DNA from: Telmatactis stephensoni
Taxonomy: Eukaryota > Cnidaria > Anthozoa > Actiniaria > Isophelliidae
Assembly: GCA_029948255.1 (NCBI GenBank)
Contig: JALIZF010001838.1
Coordinates: 532,001-596,000 of the forward strand
DNA: 64,000 nucleotides
Direction: 5' to 3'
In this document: piece by piece, positions 1-11,900 of the stretch
How positions within the stretch are numbered: the first letter of the stretch is position 1
Layout of the letters: every line of letters begins with the position of its first letter
The notes under the pieces: generated by a model
Databases searched by the model: none
The model's input: the letters and a program-made list of their open reading frames with translations, nothing else
What the model was told of the DNA's origin: nothing
Translations under genes and position numbers: made by a program

Positions 1-7
1 TTAGTGA

Positions 8-460
8 CCTAGGCTTGACGATACAACAACTAAACTTGAAACAGCAAAACTCGAGAACAGTCAAAATCAAAGACATCTATTAACAAATAATCATGATCTG
101 GAAGGGTATAAAACAGAAAGCAAAGAAAAGCAATTGATTATCGATACTCTTGAAGTGGAAAAGTCTTTCTTGGAAAACGATCTCAAAGACACAAGAAATG
201 CTCTCACTGCAAGTAAAGTAGAGTTAGAAGACGCCAAGAGAAATAACGAGGAGCTCAAATCCGATCTCGTTGATGCCAAACAACACTTATCTGGCTTGGA
301 ATCCATGAACGACATTCAAAAACAAGAAAACGAGAGATTGCAAAATGAAAACTTGAAGCTTGAAACAAGTTACAAAGAGTTGAAGTACATTTGTGACACA
401 ATGGAGAAAGAAAAAGAGATCCTGAATGCTAACCTTTTGGAAGCAACGAGCTGCGGATGA
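8..460 (+). CDS. 5' segment of large coiled-coil protein (partial, frame-shifted)
   Basis: The frame beginning at position 8 is open to the stop at 458-460 and encodes a charged, Glu/Lys/Leu/Asn-rich coiled coil (residues such as LEVEKSFLENDLKDTRNAL). It is the upstream part of the same protein as the long ORF that starts in the next frame at 426; the two overlap over 426-460. Stops at 2-7 in this frame mean that the gene either enters from another exon or crosses a further frame change right at the window edge. The true N-terminus lies outside the window. Confidence 0.75.
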   Translation, partial: PRLDDTTTKLETAKLENSQNQRHLLTNNHDLEGYKTESKEKQLIIDTLEVEKSFLENDLKDTRNALTASKVELEDAKRNNEELKSDLVDAKQHLSGLESMNDIQKQENERLQNENLKLETSYKELKYICDTMEKEKEILNANLLEATSCG

Positions 461-3400
461 CTTTACCAAACCCTTGGACATTGCTGAACAAGAAAATGAG
501 AGCCTGCGAAAAGAATTAACTTCCTTGACTGAAGATCACGAGTCCTTAAAAACAACCAATGATTATTTGGCCAAAGAGAAGGATGAACTCCAAGAACAGC
601 TCACTTTGTTATTTGGCCAGCTTAATGACCTGCAAGACAAGAATCAAGATCTTTATTCTGAGAATACCAGAGTCAAGTACGATTTGAGTTTTGCAACGGA
701 AAATCTGGAAGAATCAAAGCGATCCAATTTTGAAATCAGCACAGAAAGAGACCGTAGCCAAGAAAAGCTAAATGAGTTGCAGAAAAAGGTTGCACAGCTA
801 GAAGCTGACAATGAATTAAACCAGGCAAGAATTAATAACATTCAGAAAGATCTATCGTTTTCTCAGGATAAAGTGACATTCCTGGAAGCTTCGTTGGCTC
901 GAAGCAAAGAACGAGAGACGGAGCTTGAAAGTGAAAACCTTGAAATCTACAAAAAGTCTGCAACATTAGAATATGAACTAAAATCCACCCAGGAAGTCCT
1001 CGATGATATACGTAAAGATCAATCCTGCTTGGAAAAACAAAATACAACAATTTCAGATGAGTTACTCGTAGCTGAAAGGAAAAACTATGACTTGGAATCG
1101 AAGCTTGAACAAGCTTTTCAACAAATGGCACCGGAACCACGGAAGCCATTAGTAGTAAGCGAAGATGTTATTCAACCCGTTGAAGCAGTCACTTGTGGAG
1201 GGCAAGGAGACGTTATTCAACCTATTGAAGCAGTGATTTGTGGAGAGCAAGGAGATGTTATTCAACCTACAGAAGCATTTCTCTATGGAGATCAAGAGTT
1301 CACATTCGACTCTGATGTTAAAGCAAGCGACGCAGCAGCATTGAAGTCTAAAGTATCCTTACTCGAGTTTGAGCTCGACGAAGCAAAACGAGAAAAGGAT
1401 AGTCTTGCTTCATATTTGGAGGAGCTCAAGACTGCCAAAGAAGCTGATCGAGATGTCGTTAGCAATACCAGACGTAAGAACCAAGAACTAGAATCGCAAT
1501 GTGACCAGTTCAGAAGAGGTATGTCTGAAAAGACGGAGATTATCGAAGAACTGAAAAAACAAAAATCTTCTCTTGTTTACGAGATTGAGATTCTAAGGAA
1601 TGACAATTCAAACAAAGACAAGCTCAGTAAAGATGCGTCTGAGGAAAATGAACAAATCAAAAAAGACTTCGATAGCCTAAAAGCTCAGATAAGTGAATTA
1701 GAAAAGAAACTCAAGGAAAGTGAGGACGAAAACGAAAGAATACGAAATGACAAGATTTCAGCCCATAATGTTTTGTGCAAACTCAAGGACGACAAAACCA
1801 GTATCGAAAGCAAGAACAACATCTTGGAGCAGGAGCTGCAGTCAATGCAAAGGAGACTGTCAGATGGGGAACTTCAGCTTCAGAACATGAAACGACAAAA
1901 CGAAATTCTACAAAAGGATTCAAAAAATATCAACGATCTGGAAAATAGAAAGGTTAAAAAAGATTTGGAAAAGGTCGAGAACCAGTTGAAGTCTAGCGAA
2001 AACGAAAAGAGCAAATTGCGAAGAGATCTTGCTGAATCAAACAAGAAAGCATCCGAACTTTTACTGAAGTTACAAAAACTGGAAAAAGATTTGGAGACGC
2101 AAAGGTTTGAGCAAGAGATGCTGGACCGTGATGACGTCAACCGTTTGATGAAAGAGAAAGCAGACTTGGATGAAGAACTGTTACTTGCGAAAGGAGAGAT
2201 TGAGTTTTTCAAGTCGAAGATGGAAGACTTAGAGGAAGAAAATCGCTTGTGGGAAGATGAGCGCGAAAAACTTTCAGAGGAAGGAAACGAATCTAGAAGA
2301 GAACAGAGAAAGCTGCAAGATGAAATGAGAAGCATTGGTAGAGAAAACGATCGTTTAAACCGATTATTAAAAGAAAAACAAATCGAAAACGAAAGGTTGG
2401 AGCGCAACAAAGATAAACTTTTGGAAGAAGTTGTCTTAATGAAAGATAGTAGAACAAGTGAAAAAGAGGAATCAACTGGCTTGAGGAACGAGCTCTCGAT
2501 GTTGAATGATGTAAACACACGGTTGACAGAAGAAAACTATAAAATAACCAGAGAAAAAGATGACATTGAATTTGAGCTGTCAATGCTGAAAGAAAAATAT
2601 TCCAGTCTCGATAAAGAACAGTCACGCTTTGCAACAGAGAAAGATGGCTTGGTCAGAGACAAGCAATCCCTCCAGTATGAACTCCAAAAATGTAAGGATC
2701 AAATTCGAAGCACAGAGCAAGAAATCAACTCCTTGAAAATCGAAAACAAATCTTTGCTTAAAGAAAAGGATAGTAGAACAAGTGAAAAAGAGGAATCAAC
2801 TGGCTTGAGGAACGAGCTCTCGATGTTGAATGATGTAAACAGACAGTTGACAGAAGAAAATTATAAAATAACCAGAGAAAAAGATGACATTGAATTTGAG
2901 CTGTCAATGCTGAAAGGGAAATATTCCAGTCTCGATAAAGAACAGTCACGCTTTGCAACAGAGAAAGATGACTTGGTCAGAGACAAGCAATCCCTCAACA
3001 GACAGTTGACAGAAGAAAATTATAAAATAACCAGAGAAAAAGATGACATTGAATTTGAGCTGTCAATGCTGAAAGGGAAATATTCCAGTCTCGATAAAGA
3101 ACAGTCACGCTTTGCAACAGAGAAAGATGACTTGGTCAGAGACAAGCAATCCCTCAAGTATGAACTCCAGGAATGTAAGGATCAAATTCGAAGCACAGAG
3201 CAAGAAGTCAACTCCTTGAAAATAGAAAACAAATCTTTGCTCAAAGAAAAGGAACGGTATGAATACGACTTCAAAATTGTCCAAGAAAAACTCGTCACAA
3301 CTGAGTATGAGCTTAACAAGGTTTCAATAGAGAAGGAGGATGTTTTATATGAAAAAAGCTCTAACAAATCTGAAGTTGTAAAGCTTGAGAAAGAATTACA

Positions 3401-4814
3401 GCTTGCTTTGGTACAAGTTGACGAGGCAATTAAAAACATGCGCAATAAAGAAAATACTATCCAGAAATGTGAAAAAGAAATTGCTGAGCAGAGAGAGTTA
3501 TACTACAAGAACAGAACAGAACTTCACGAGAAGTCATCAATAATACGTAAGCTTGAACTAGATATCAGCAACTTGGAGAAGGAAATCGAAAGTCTACGAT
3601 ATGACCTGCTACTAAGCCACAAAGCATATCAAGACCTCAAGGAGAAACTCGATGATTCTCAGTCTACACCAAAAGCAGTATCTTCACTTACGTTAGATGT
3701 GCAACCTCGCCCACGACAGACTACAACTCTGGATATCGATATCCAACAGCCCGAGCGCGAGACCACGTCTCTGAATATAGACGTGACACCACGTGACCCA
3801 GACACCATGACAACGTTAGAAATTGACGTACAACCGCGTGAACAGGAGACCACGACGAGTTTCTTGGAGCTCGATGTTCAACCACGTGCATATCAAACCA
3901 GTTCAACACTTCTGGATATCAGTCTTGATACGGATGACTACCAAATAACATCACCAAGACGCCAAGAGCTTTATGTAGAGGCGCATGAATATGATACAGA
4001 AGAATTGGCAGCTGTTTATAGAGATGAACTTGAAACAGAATTGGTGGAATTCAGCAGCACGCCACGTGATTACTGGTCCACATCCAAGGAGCTAGAATCG
4101 AGCAAACAAGAAAGTGATACGCCTGTGAACTCTATAGATTTCGGTAGTAGGTCAGGTGATTACAGAACAACACCAAGGAGTTTTGATTTCAGCAGTCAGC
4201 AACCCAGTTATCGGTCACGTGATAATCAAACGTCACGTGATACGTCACGTGATTACAAACCATATACAGGAACCACGGCTACCGAACGAAGTCCACACAG
4301 CTACGACACCACTGACTCAAGCAGTCAACTACCCAGTTATCTGTCACGCGACGAAACGTCACGCGATACGTCACCAGATTACAAACCATCTACAAGAACC
4401 ACAACGAGTACCGAACGAAGTCCACGCCGTTACGACACCACTAGACCAACAGTAATGGATTTTAGCATCGAGCAATACGAGTCCACATCAACAACCACGA
4501 CAAGAGTCGTTCCTTACCGACAGCCATCCGAAACACGAACGTACGGCAGTCGGGGATCCCGATCAGAATCACGAGGCTACGGAGGTGGGACGTACAGTTC
4601 AGAAGAAGATGCCGCCTTTAGTCCGAAAGAGTTTGTACTAGAGCCACTGGAGACGACAACTATTGAAATTGACGTTGATAATAAAGACCAAGAAGTCATC
4701 TCACCGAGCTCGCCAACAATCAAAGTTCCAAGTGTTCAAACATACGTACCTCTTTCAGCTACCCTCGAGGAGATCCCCGAGAAATCCCCAAGACCGCGAC
4801 GGTGGAAGTATTAG
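426..4814 (+). CDS. Large intronless coiled-coil protein with repetitive Ser/Thr/Tyr-rich tail
   Basis: A single 1462-codon ORF, but its first ATG is not the real start: the coiled coil of the upstream frame runs into it after a +1 frame change. Residues about 1-1080 are near-continuous heptad-type coiled coil, interrupted at about 245-292 by three short repeats with a DVIQPxEA core. Residues about 675-900 hold nested tandem repeats (324-bp and 159-bp DNA units). The last 380 residues are a predicted disordered tail. It has five copies of an L-[DE]-[IV]-[DQ]-x-PR-like motif and then two about 50-residue repeats containing SRDxTSRDTS and DYKP. No enzyme domain, transmembrane segment or known tail domain is visible. 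The architecture resembles golgin, centrosomal or cytoskeletal scaffold proteins, but I cannot assign it. A similarly built gene follows on the same strand. Confidence 0.88.
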   Translation: MLTFWKQRAADDFTKPLDIAEQENESLRKELTSLTEDHESLKTTNDYLAKEKDELQEQLTLLFGQLNDLQDKNQDLYSENTRVKYDLSFATENLEESKRSNFEISTERDRSQEKLNELQKKVAQLEADNELNQARINNIQKDLSFSQDKVTFLEASLARSKERETELESENLEIYKKSATLEYELKSTQEVLDDIRKDQSCLEKQNTTISDELLVAERKNYDLESKLEQAFQQMAPEPRKPLVVSEDVIQPVEAVTCGGQGDVIQPIEAVICGEQGDVIQPTEAFLYGDQEFTFDSDVKASDAAALKSKVSLLEFELDEAKREKDSLASYLEELKTAKEADRDVVSNTRRKNQELESQCDQFRRGMSEKTEIIEELKKQKSSLVYEIEILRNDNSNKDKLSKDASEENEQIKKDFDSLKAQISELEKKLKESEDENERIRNDKISAHNVLCKLKDDKTSIESKNNILEQELQSMQRRLSDGELQLQNMKRQNEILQKDSKNINDLENRKVKKDLEKVENQLKSSENEKSKLRRDLAESNKKASELLLKLQKLEKDLETQRFEQEMLDRDDVNRLMKEKADLDEELLLAKGEIEFFKSKMEDLEEENRLWEDEREKLSEEGNESRREQRKLQDEMRSIGRENDRLNRLLKEKQIENERLERNKDKLLEEVVLMKDSRTSEKEESTGLRNELSMLNDVNTRLTEENYKITREKDDIEFELSMLKEKYSSLDKEQSRFATEKDGLVRDKQSLQYELQKCKDQIRSTEQEINSLKIENKSLLKEKDSRTSEKEESTGLRNELSMLNDVNRQLTEENYKITREKDDIEFELSMLKGKYSSLDKEQSRFATEKDDLVRDKQSLNRQLTEENYKITREKDDIEFELSMLKGKYSSLDKEQSRFATEKDDLVRDKQSLKYELQECKDQIRSTEQEVNSLKIENKSLLKEKERYEYDFKIVQEKLVTTEYELNKVSIEKEDVLYEKSSNKSEVVKLEKELQLALVQVDEAIKNMRNKENTIQKCEKEIAEQRELYYKNRTELHEKSSIIRKLELDISNLEKEIESLRYDLLLSHKAYQDLKEKLDDSQSTPKAVSSLTLDVQPRPRQTTTLDIDIQQPERETTSLNIDVTPRDPDTMTTLEIDVQPREQETTTSFLELDVQPRAYQTSSTLLDISLDTDDYQITSPRRQELYVEAHEYDTEELAAVYRDELETELVEFSSTPRDYWSTSKELESSKQESDTPVNSIDFGSRSGDYRTTPRSFDFSSQQPSYRSRDNQTSRDTSRDYKPYTGTTATERSPHSYDTTDSSSQLPSYLSRDETSRDTSPDYKPSTRTTTSTERSPRRYDTTRPTVMDFSIEQYESTSTTTTRVVPYRQPSETRTYGSRGSRSESRGYGGGTYSSEEDAAFSPKEFVLEPLETTTIEIDVDNKDQEVISPSSPTIKVPSVQTYVPLSATLEEIPEKSPRPRRWKY
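2445..3149 (+). repeat. Nested tandem repeats inside the coiled-coil ORF
   Basis: A 324-bp unit starting with GATAGTAGAACAAGTG recurs from 2445 to 2769. Within the second unit, a 159-bp block beginning AGACAGTTGACAGAAG at 2841 is repeated almost perfectly at 3000. Both periods are multiples of three (108 and 53 codons), so the frame is kept and the coiled coil is simply lengthened. The near identity points to recent unequal exchange or slippage. Confidence 0.9.
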
Positions 4815-4963
4815 TAGCACTATTCTAGATATCGCCAATTTCATGTGTTAAAATGTAAAACATACCTTTGATTGAAAACTCTAACAGCATAAGGTTATAG
4901 AAACTTCACAGACAAGCCACAACATCTTAAACAGTTTGTATTTATAATTATATGTTTAGGTAT

Positions 4964-5117
4964 CAGCAGCGGATCCAGGATTTTTCCAAGGGGGTTTCGT
5001 TTCTTAAACCCAGCTGTGTATAATACACTATTCTTTGGTCGATGTTTGACAAAAAAAGGCTTAAAACCTTCAAGGGGGATTCCATGGACCCCTTCAACCC
5101 CCCTGGATCCGCCACTG
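4964..5117. mobile_element. hAT-like MITE with CAGNGGCGGATCC ends (copy 1)
   Basis: The element starts CAGCAGCGGATCCAGG and ends with the inverted form CCTGGATCCGCCACTG. It is flanked by a perfect 5-bp direct duplication GGTAT (4959-4963 and 5118-5122). Length is 154 bp with no coding capacity. CAGNG termini are hAT-like and 5-bp duplications are reported for one hAT subgroup; the superfamily call is inference. Confidence 0.8.
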
Positions 5118-5122
5118 GGTAT

Positions 5123-8100
5123 TACGCGCTTCTTGATTGGTCGAGAACCGCGTGTGATTACAGCACACAGTTCACAAAGATAACGTCACAGAATGTGCGC
5201 TTCGATTGGTTGAAAAAATTTCGTCTTCACTCGTGGCGTACTTTTTTGTTCTCGGTGCACATACACACACACAAGGAAATTAAATAGCATCTATTTGTTT
5301 AATAATCTGCTTTAGTTCAATTTCTAAAGTTACGTCTACATGTCAATTCTGAAAGAGTAGTTTCATCAACTCATGCGTTGGCAAAGCCAGCGTGTGGCAA
5401 ATCCGATTGTACTTCAAAATTCAAAACGCACCACCAGTCAGTTTTGACATTTGTTAATTCAGTTAAGTGATTTTCTAAGGTTCACTTCTCTTGCACAGGC
5501 ATTTTAGTGTTGTCCACGCTGATCAAGAGGCTAAGATGTTATAGAATGAACAATTAACATTCTTGGCCGCCTCGGAAGCGATGGAATTCCAGAAAATGTT
5601 TTGGCTAATAATGTTCTAAACTGACAGCTAAAGATGCCTCAAGCATCAAAAACTAGTGGATCTGCAACAGTTATCAATTTTATTTTGATACTGTAACTGG
5701 AATGTTTCCCGGTTTCTGTACGAACCCTGTTTATCAAGCTAAATAATTAGATTTTTTGAGTCGACTTTTTAAATTAGTTAAAATAAAATCCAAAATAACC
5801 TTTCAAAATGAAAGACCTACAACTACCGCTTAAGGTTAAGCTCACAATATTTGACTTTTTAAGTTTCTTTATAAATAAAAATGAAGATAATTTTTATAAA
5901 TTGGTATAAATCTTATATAAACGTCGGCTATAAGTTATGAATAGTGCGATATTTCACCAAAATAAATTTTTTAATTGTTGTATGATAGTGTACATGATGT
6001 TAGATAGCTTTGCAGATATATGAATAAAGATAATTAACCAAACAAACAACTTGAGAAATTTGTACTGCAGTAGGATTCAATGTTCTTTATTCATGCACAC
6101 AAAGGCTTCTTTGCAGTCTTTTTAATTTCCAAGTCACAATTTCTCTGATTTCAGTGCAAATCGATCTAATCTTCAAATCTACACTACATTATGAGTAACT
6201 GTAGCTTGACGCACGCGCGCACATTCTTATCATGGATTTTCAACCTGCCGCATAATTTCTTTTGCTCACAAAATCTCATTCCTTTGTACTATCTTTAAAT
6301 CCGGAACCGCATTATAATAGTCAAAAAACAGTTGCTTTAAGAAACCACAGCGGTATATCCGAACATTTACTGAAAGATTTTGCTGATTTCTTATTCCTGT
6401 CCCCAGCAGCTTCTGTTTTTTGGATGTTTTCACCACAAAAATAAACATCAGACCACAGCCAAAATCTATATTGATAAAAATAATAATACTGTATTTACGT
6501 ACGTCAGAGTAAAGAGCTTACAAGAAAACTCGTTAAAACTTGTACATTAATTGTTACCTTAAAATATTTATTCTGGCGGCAATTCCTTTTTGTAAACGTA
6601 CACTGATTAAAGAATTGAGATTTTGGCTGAAATTCGTTGATTTATTTTGGCTGTTAGATTCATTATCCATCATACATATTAATCGACCTCGTGGAACGAG
6701 ATAATTTCGCTTGCACTAAACATGTCTTGTGGCAAACTCCAGCTGCTAAATCTATTGTGATAATTATGAGAGAAAATTTTCAAAGGAGAAAGTAAAATCT
6801 AGAATGAGCTTCTTATGAATAGCAACCCTGAAATTTGACATTGTCACAAACGTTTTTCGAAACTTTAGGGCCTTTTCACACAAACAATTTTCTCTGACAA
6901 CTTTTAATTTCGCTGTCAAATGGATTTGTCCACGTCTACACGAGCGAATTTCATATGACAACTTCATTTGTCATGAAATATGGTCAATTTTCTCATCCAT
7001 ATGAGCAAAAATATTGTCATAGAATATTTCTCGTGAAGGAAGGAGCCTTAGAGTACATTTGTCTATTATTTGAAAACCTGTCTAAAGAAAATCGTGACAA
7101 AATTTATGTACCAACTATAATAAAGAGTAAAAAAGACCGCATTCACTCTTGACACAATCGGCAGAATTGAAAATTGTATATCTTTTGTAGAAAATGTCTA
7201 ATTGAATTATTCATTTTTTTCCAACAAAAAGTTAAAATTAATATTGGCACATACACACACAAAAAAGAAAGAAATCGACAATTATCACAAAACTGCTTAT
7301 CGAGTTCGTGACATAATAAATATTTTCCACGACTAATTTAAAGAGGAATTGCACACGCTATAGAACACATTTGAAAACAGGTAAAACAGACTTGACGGCG
7401 TCAACATTGGATTAATGATTATTCATTGAATGTTATGGCATCGATAAAGCAACTATTGCTATTTATCAATTAGACTGCGTTTGATTAACGCTATTCTAGA
7501 AAGAGAATTCACAATTAAAATCGCTAATCCTAACACATATTTACAAAAAAATAAACGGCCCCTTCCATCTGTTGAAATAAGAGTCTTTCAATTCATTTTG
7601 CATTAGAAAACATCCGTTCATTTGAGCTTTAGGGATGTAATTCGTCTTATTCTGGAACAGGGAGGAACAGACGCATCCTTGAATTGAATGCAAACAGCTT
7701 TAGAATATTCATTGAGCTTTTTCCAGGCGTTATTTTTTGGATGTATATTGAATTAACTGAAAAATCACTATAATATTTTGATTTTTAGTTTCGGCATACC
7801 CAAATGCCATTATAATATCGTGAAAAACAGCTTTTCTAGTGTATTTGAATGTATAAAATGAATTCAAAACCCGCTAGAAACTGTTTCGGGATATCCGAAG
7901 GTTATGCTGAATTAAGATTTGAAATTCGCTTTAAAATTAAACCAAAAACAGCGAACTACAAACTATGAATTTAACTACTAATGTTGGCAAAATATACTTA
8001 GTCAATTTGATTTCAATCCAGTTAGTTATAATGCATCGGATCCATAGGTAAATACATGCCTCCGCCAAGCATAACAGTTATTGTTTACATTCAGGAGGAT

Positions 8101-8909
8101 TTGCCAAGCAAGAAATGAGCTGTTTTCCATCGATCGAGAAGACAAGTCAAGTCCTGACAAAACTGTGCTAAATTTCTATACTGAATATATTTTTAATCAA
8201 AAATGTCAAATAGATTTTCCTTATATGATGTCACTTCTTTTATTATTTCAAAAAATGTTCTTTTGAAAGACGGGAAACGCGATCTGTTTCCCTGGAAACG
8301 CAAAGACAGAGAAGCACCTGTCTTGCCGCCAAAATTTAGCCAATCAGATAGCGACAAATTCGAGTGATAAAAGGGATTGTTTGGGCCACCGCATATTTAA
8401 TGTATTGCTACAGGTGTGAGCAGAATATTTTGTGGCGAAATTATTCACAACACTGCCATGTGTAAGGTTCGTTATTGAGCCGTGTAACAAAACCGTCGAC
8501 TTCTTTGTGACGCTTAGCTTTTTAGTATTATCGTACGACGATTTACGAATACAAAGCCATTGCCTACGAAACAAAGCAGAATATTGCGGCAAGTCCATGG
8601 AATATTTTGTTGTTCTTCATATAATTCAGAACTGGATGTTTACTGGATAATTCGTTTTCACGCAAAACAACTATAACGCCATATATGAACAGCTATTTTT
8701 CTCGACCGGAATTTCAAGACTGTTATTTTCACACGAAACTAACGACTTCCAAGAAGATACTTCAATTTTGAAGTGAGATTTAATACCAAGTCAACGTCGA
8801 TGGACATGGACGAAAAATTTATTTCTGAAAGAGAGGGACAAATTGAGCATTAATTTTGAAACTTAATCATTGTTAAACGTATTCAAAAGCAACAAAGACT
8901 TTTATCAAA
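5123..8909. other. Intergenic and probable 5'-flanking region of the second coiled-coil gene
   Basis: AT-rich DNA without a convincing coding region. AATAAA-type signals occur near 5961 and 6023 and could end the upstream transcript, but they lie more than 1 kb past its stop. The part at 6870-7040 (starting near GGGCCTTTTCACAC) has short inverted pieces typical of a decayed MITE. The last several hundred bases presumably contain the promoter and 5' UTR of the gene at 8910; no TATA box could be singled out. Confidence 0.5.
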
Positions 8910-11900
8910 ATGTCGAGACCAAACAGTGCAGTTGAACGAGAAATTATCCACGAACAGTTGATTCAAGCTAAGAAAACACTTGCTCGACTCAGAGAAATCA
9001 GTAATTCTCCAAATGGAGAAAATAGCAGCGAATGGAGAGAAAATCCTAGAGAAGTGTCCAGGGATTTATCATATTATCAGCAAAATGGACAGACGCTTGG
9101 CAACTCGCGTCCGGAGGACAGGACTCATTCTAGTCGTCAACCAAGAATTTCGACAACAGCTAGAGACAATCTCGTTCACGCGTTGGGATATCAAGTTTCA
9201 AAGCTAGAGGACGATTTGAAAACCTCATTGCTCTCTTATTTTGAGCAAGTTGAAAGACAAAAAGAGGATTTAATCGATAGCTTTAATGTCATGCAAAAAC
9301 AGTTGTTAAATCATCAACAAACACTTCAAGAGCAGACTTTAGAAGCTAGCGAAAAAGATGCTGTTATTCGTGAATTAAAGGACGAGAAAAGGCGGCTCGA
9401 AAACGAAGTAGACAAACTTCATTCTGGAAAAAATATATTAGACACTTCAAGTTTTTTGAATGGCCTTAATTCGTCTTTTGAATCGTTAAACTCTGACAGT
9501 TTAAGTCTTGCAGCAAGCACCCAAAATAACTCAGGATATGCAAGTGACAAGTCTGAAATGTGTGAGAAATTCTTGCAGGAAAATGCCAGACTTCGGGAGA
9601 TGCTACGACGGCAAGACAATTCAGATTGCTCAAGGCTCGAAAGGAAAGTTGATTTACAGAAGCAACTCTGTAATTCCTACGACAAGGACTTGGCGTCAAA
9701 AGATATTCTTATAAAAAGACTCAAAGCAGAAAACAAAGGTTTGCAAGACGATGTACAGTCGATGCAAGATGAAGTTCTTCGCGTTAATGCAAGCCGTTTG
9801 AATGCAGAGCAAGAGAAAACAAAATTGCAGCACGATATTCAGTTTAAAGAGGATGAGATTTTTGTACTGAGGGAGAAATTGGCTGAAGCTATGGAAGACA
9901 GAGATGAAATGCAAAGTTACGCTGAACATGGCGATCGTTCTAAAACAAGCAATGGTGATTTGAGTTTTCCAAGTCTTGATGAAGATGTTTTCGAGCTGCA
10001 AAACAAATGTGACAGTTACAAAGACAAGTTACAAGATAAAGAAAAGTTTATTAATACCATGAAAAGAGATCAGCAAGAAATGATCAAAGGACTCGATGCA
10101 CTTAAAAAGGAGCTCGCTGAAGCAAAGAACGAAACACAAAGAATGAAAAGAGAAAATGAACGATTGCAGAAGGACAATGCTGATAGAGACATTGACAGAC
10201 TCTCCAATGAAACCTCTACCAAAGCCAGTGTTTCAAGGATTAATCAATTAAAGAATAAAATAACAGATGCTGAGCTAGAAATAAAAGAATTGCAACGCAA
10301 GTGTGAAGAATGTGAAAAACGAGAGGCTGCGTTGAGTCAAGAGGTTTTGTCAAATATTGAAAAATACACTCAGGCTGAACAAGAGCTTTACCTCACAAAA
10401 AAGGAACTTGCACATTTGCGCGGTTATTCTGAATCCAGTGAAAGACATAATGATGAGATGCAGAGGGAATTGTCGTCTGCTCGAGAGAATGCAGCTCGAT
10501 TAGAGAAAGAGTTGCGCGCAAAAAACTTTGACAACAGTGATAACTTGGAGGAGCTAGAAAATGAAAATATGCAACTCAAAGAAGACATAGCGAGATTGGA
10601 TGATGCATTGAGTTCCAGTAAATTAGAACTTAATCAGCTTGAAAATGATATGGAGAGTTTACGAGAACAATGCTCCATACAAAACGTACGATTGGACGGT
10701 CAAGAAACCATGATTATGAGAAAGGACGAACGAATCAAAGAACTTCAGGATGAACTTGTGGAACTACACAACCAAATTGATGCCTTGACCGATGAAATCC
10801 TCAAACGAAACCGAGACTATGAGAACTTGAAGATGAGCAAACTATTGTCAGAACAAGAAAAAGAATTATTGAAAACTGGAAAGGTGCCAATGAGTGGTTT
10901 GCATCCATACAAAGATGGTGCATCATTTACACGTCTTGAATCGTCGACTCCAGACAGTGGTTTTTCAGAGACAGACGGTCATCGACGGTCCTACGATCGC
11001 GAAAAATTGTCAGGAAAACCGAGACATGATTTTGGAAGTGAAGGACGAGAGTTTGAAAACGAACATTTTCAGCAGAATCAAGGAAATGAAGATTCTCCAA
11101 GAAGATCAGGAAAAGGAAGGGATATACAGAACAAATTACATAAACTACTCCAAGAAAATGCAGCGCTGCAGGAAGAGAAAGCTGAGATGTTAGCTACAAT
11201 AAACGACATGCAAGCAAGCGTCGAGAACGTGGAAGACAAAATACAGCAGTCTGACAACAAAGAGCGTGAGATGCAGCAAAAGTTTGCAGAGAAAGAGAAT
11301 GATCTGTTAAGAACTTTAGACAACATGCAGCAAAAACTTTCTGATGTGCAAGATGAAAATAACGAATTAACAGAAAAATTAAAGGTGTTGGAGAGAGATC
11401 GTTACAACAAAGAGAATATGGGACAACGCGGTATAAAACACGAGTTGATGTCCAATGATCAGCTTGATGGTCTGGAGTCAGCACCTGTTATGGATCTGTT
11501 TGACATGGGCTTTGAACACCACCCTAAGCAATCATCTCATGTCCCTGCAGTACAACAGGAACAGGTTCAAGGCTTGGAAGCTGGAATAAATAACCAACTC
11601 ATCAATTTTGATGAACCATTTTGCGAGAGGTCAGAAGCTGATTTACAAAATGCTCCAAACAATGCTGCTTCCAACAAAGAAATGGCCAAGGAAATGAACA
11701 ATTTGAAGGAGGAAATCAAAACTCAGATGGAATCGATTTGTGAAGACAAGAAAGAGCTGGAAGCAGAAGTAGAACAACTACGTAAATTACTTGAAGAGAC
11801 ACAACAGCAATATGACTTAGCTAAACAAGAGAACGATGATTTCAAAAATGATTCAAGCAAAGAAAAAACAGATAAAGACGAAAAACTTGCTAAGTTGGAA

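Noticed and set aside
1880..2518. 212-residue minus-strand open frame, Ser/Phe-rich
   Set aside because: Antisense shadow of the Glu/Lys-rich coiled-coil ORF. Similar Ser/Leu/Phe-rich frames opposite 12212-12742 and 13817-14335 have the same cause.
4156..4455. 99-residue plus frame with repeated VIxHVIxxHVI
   Set aside because: Alternate frame of the SRD-repeat tail of the first coiled-coil protein; its periodicity merely mirrors the real repeats.
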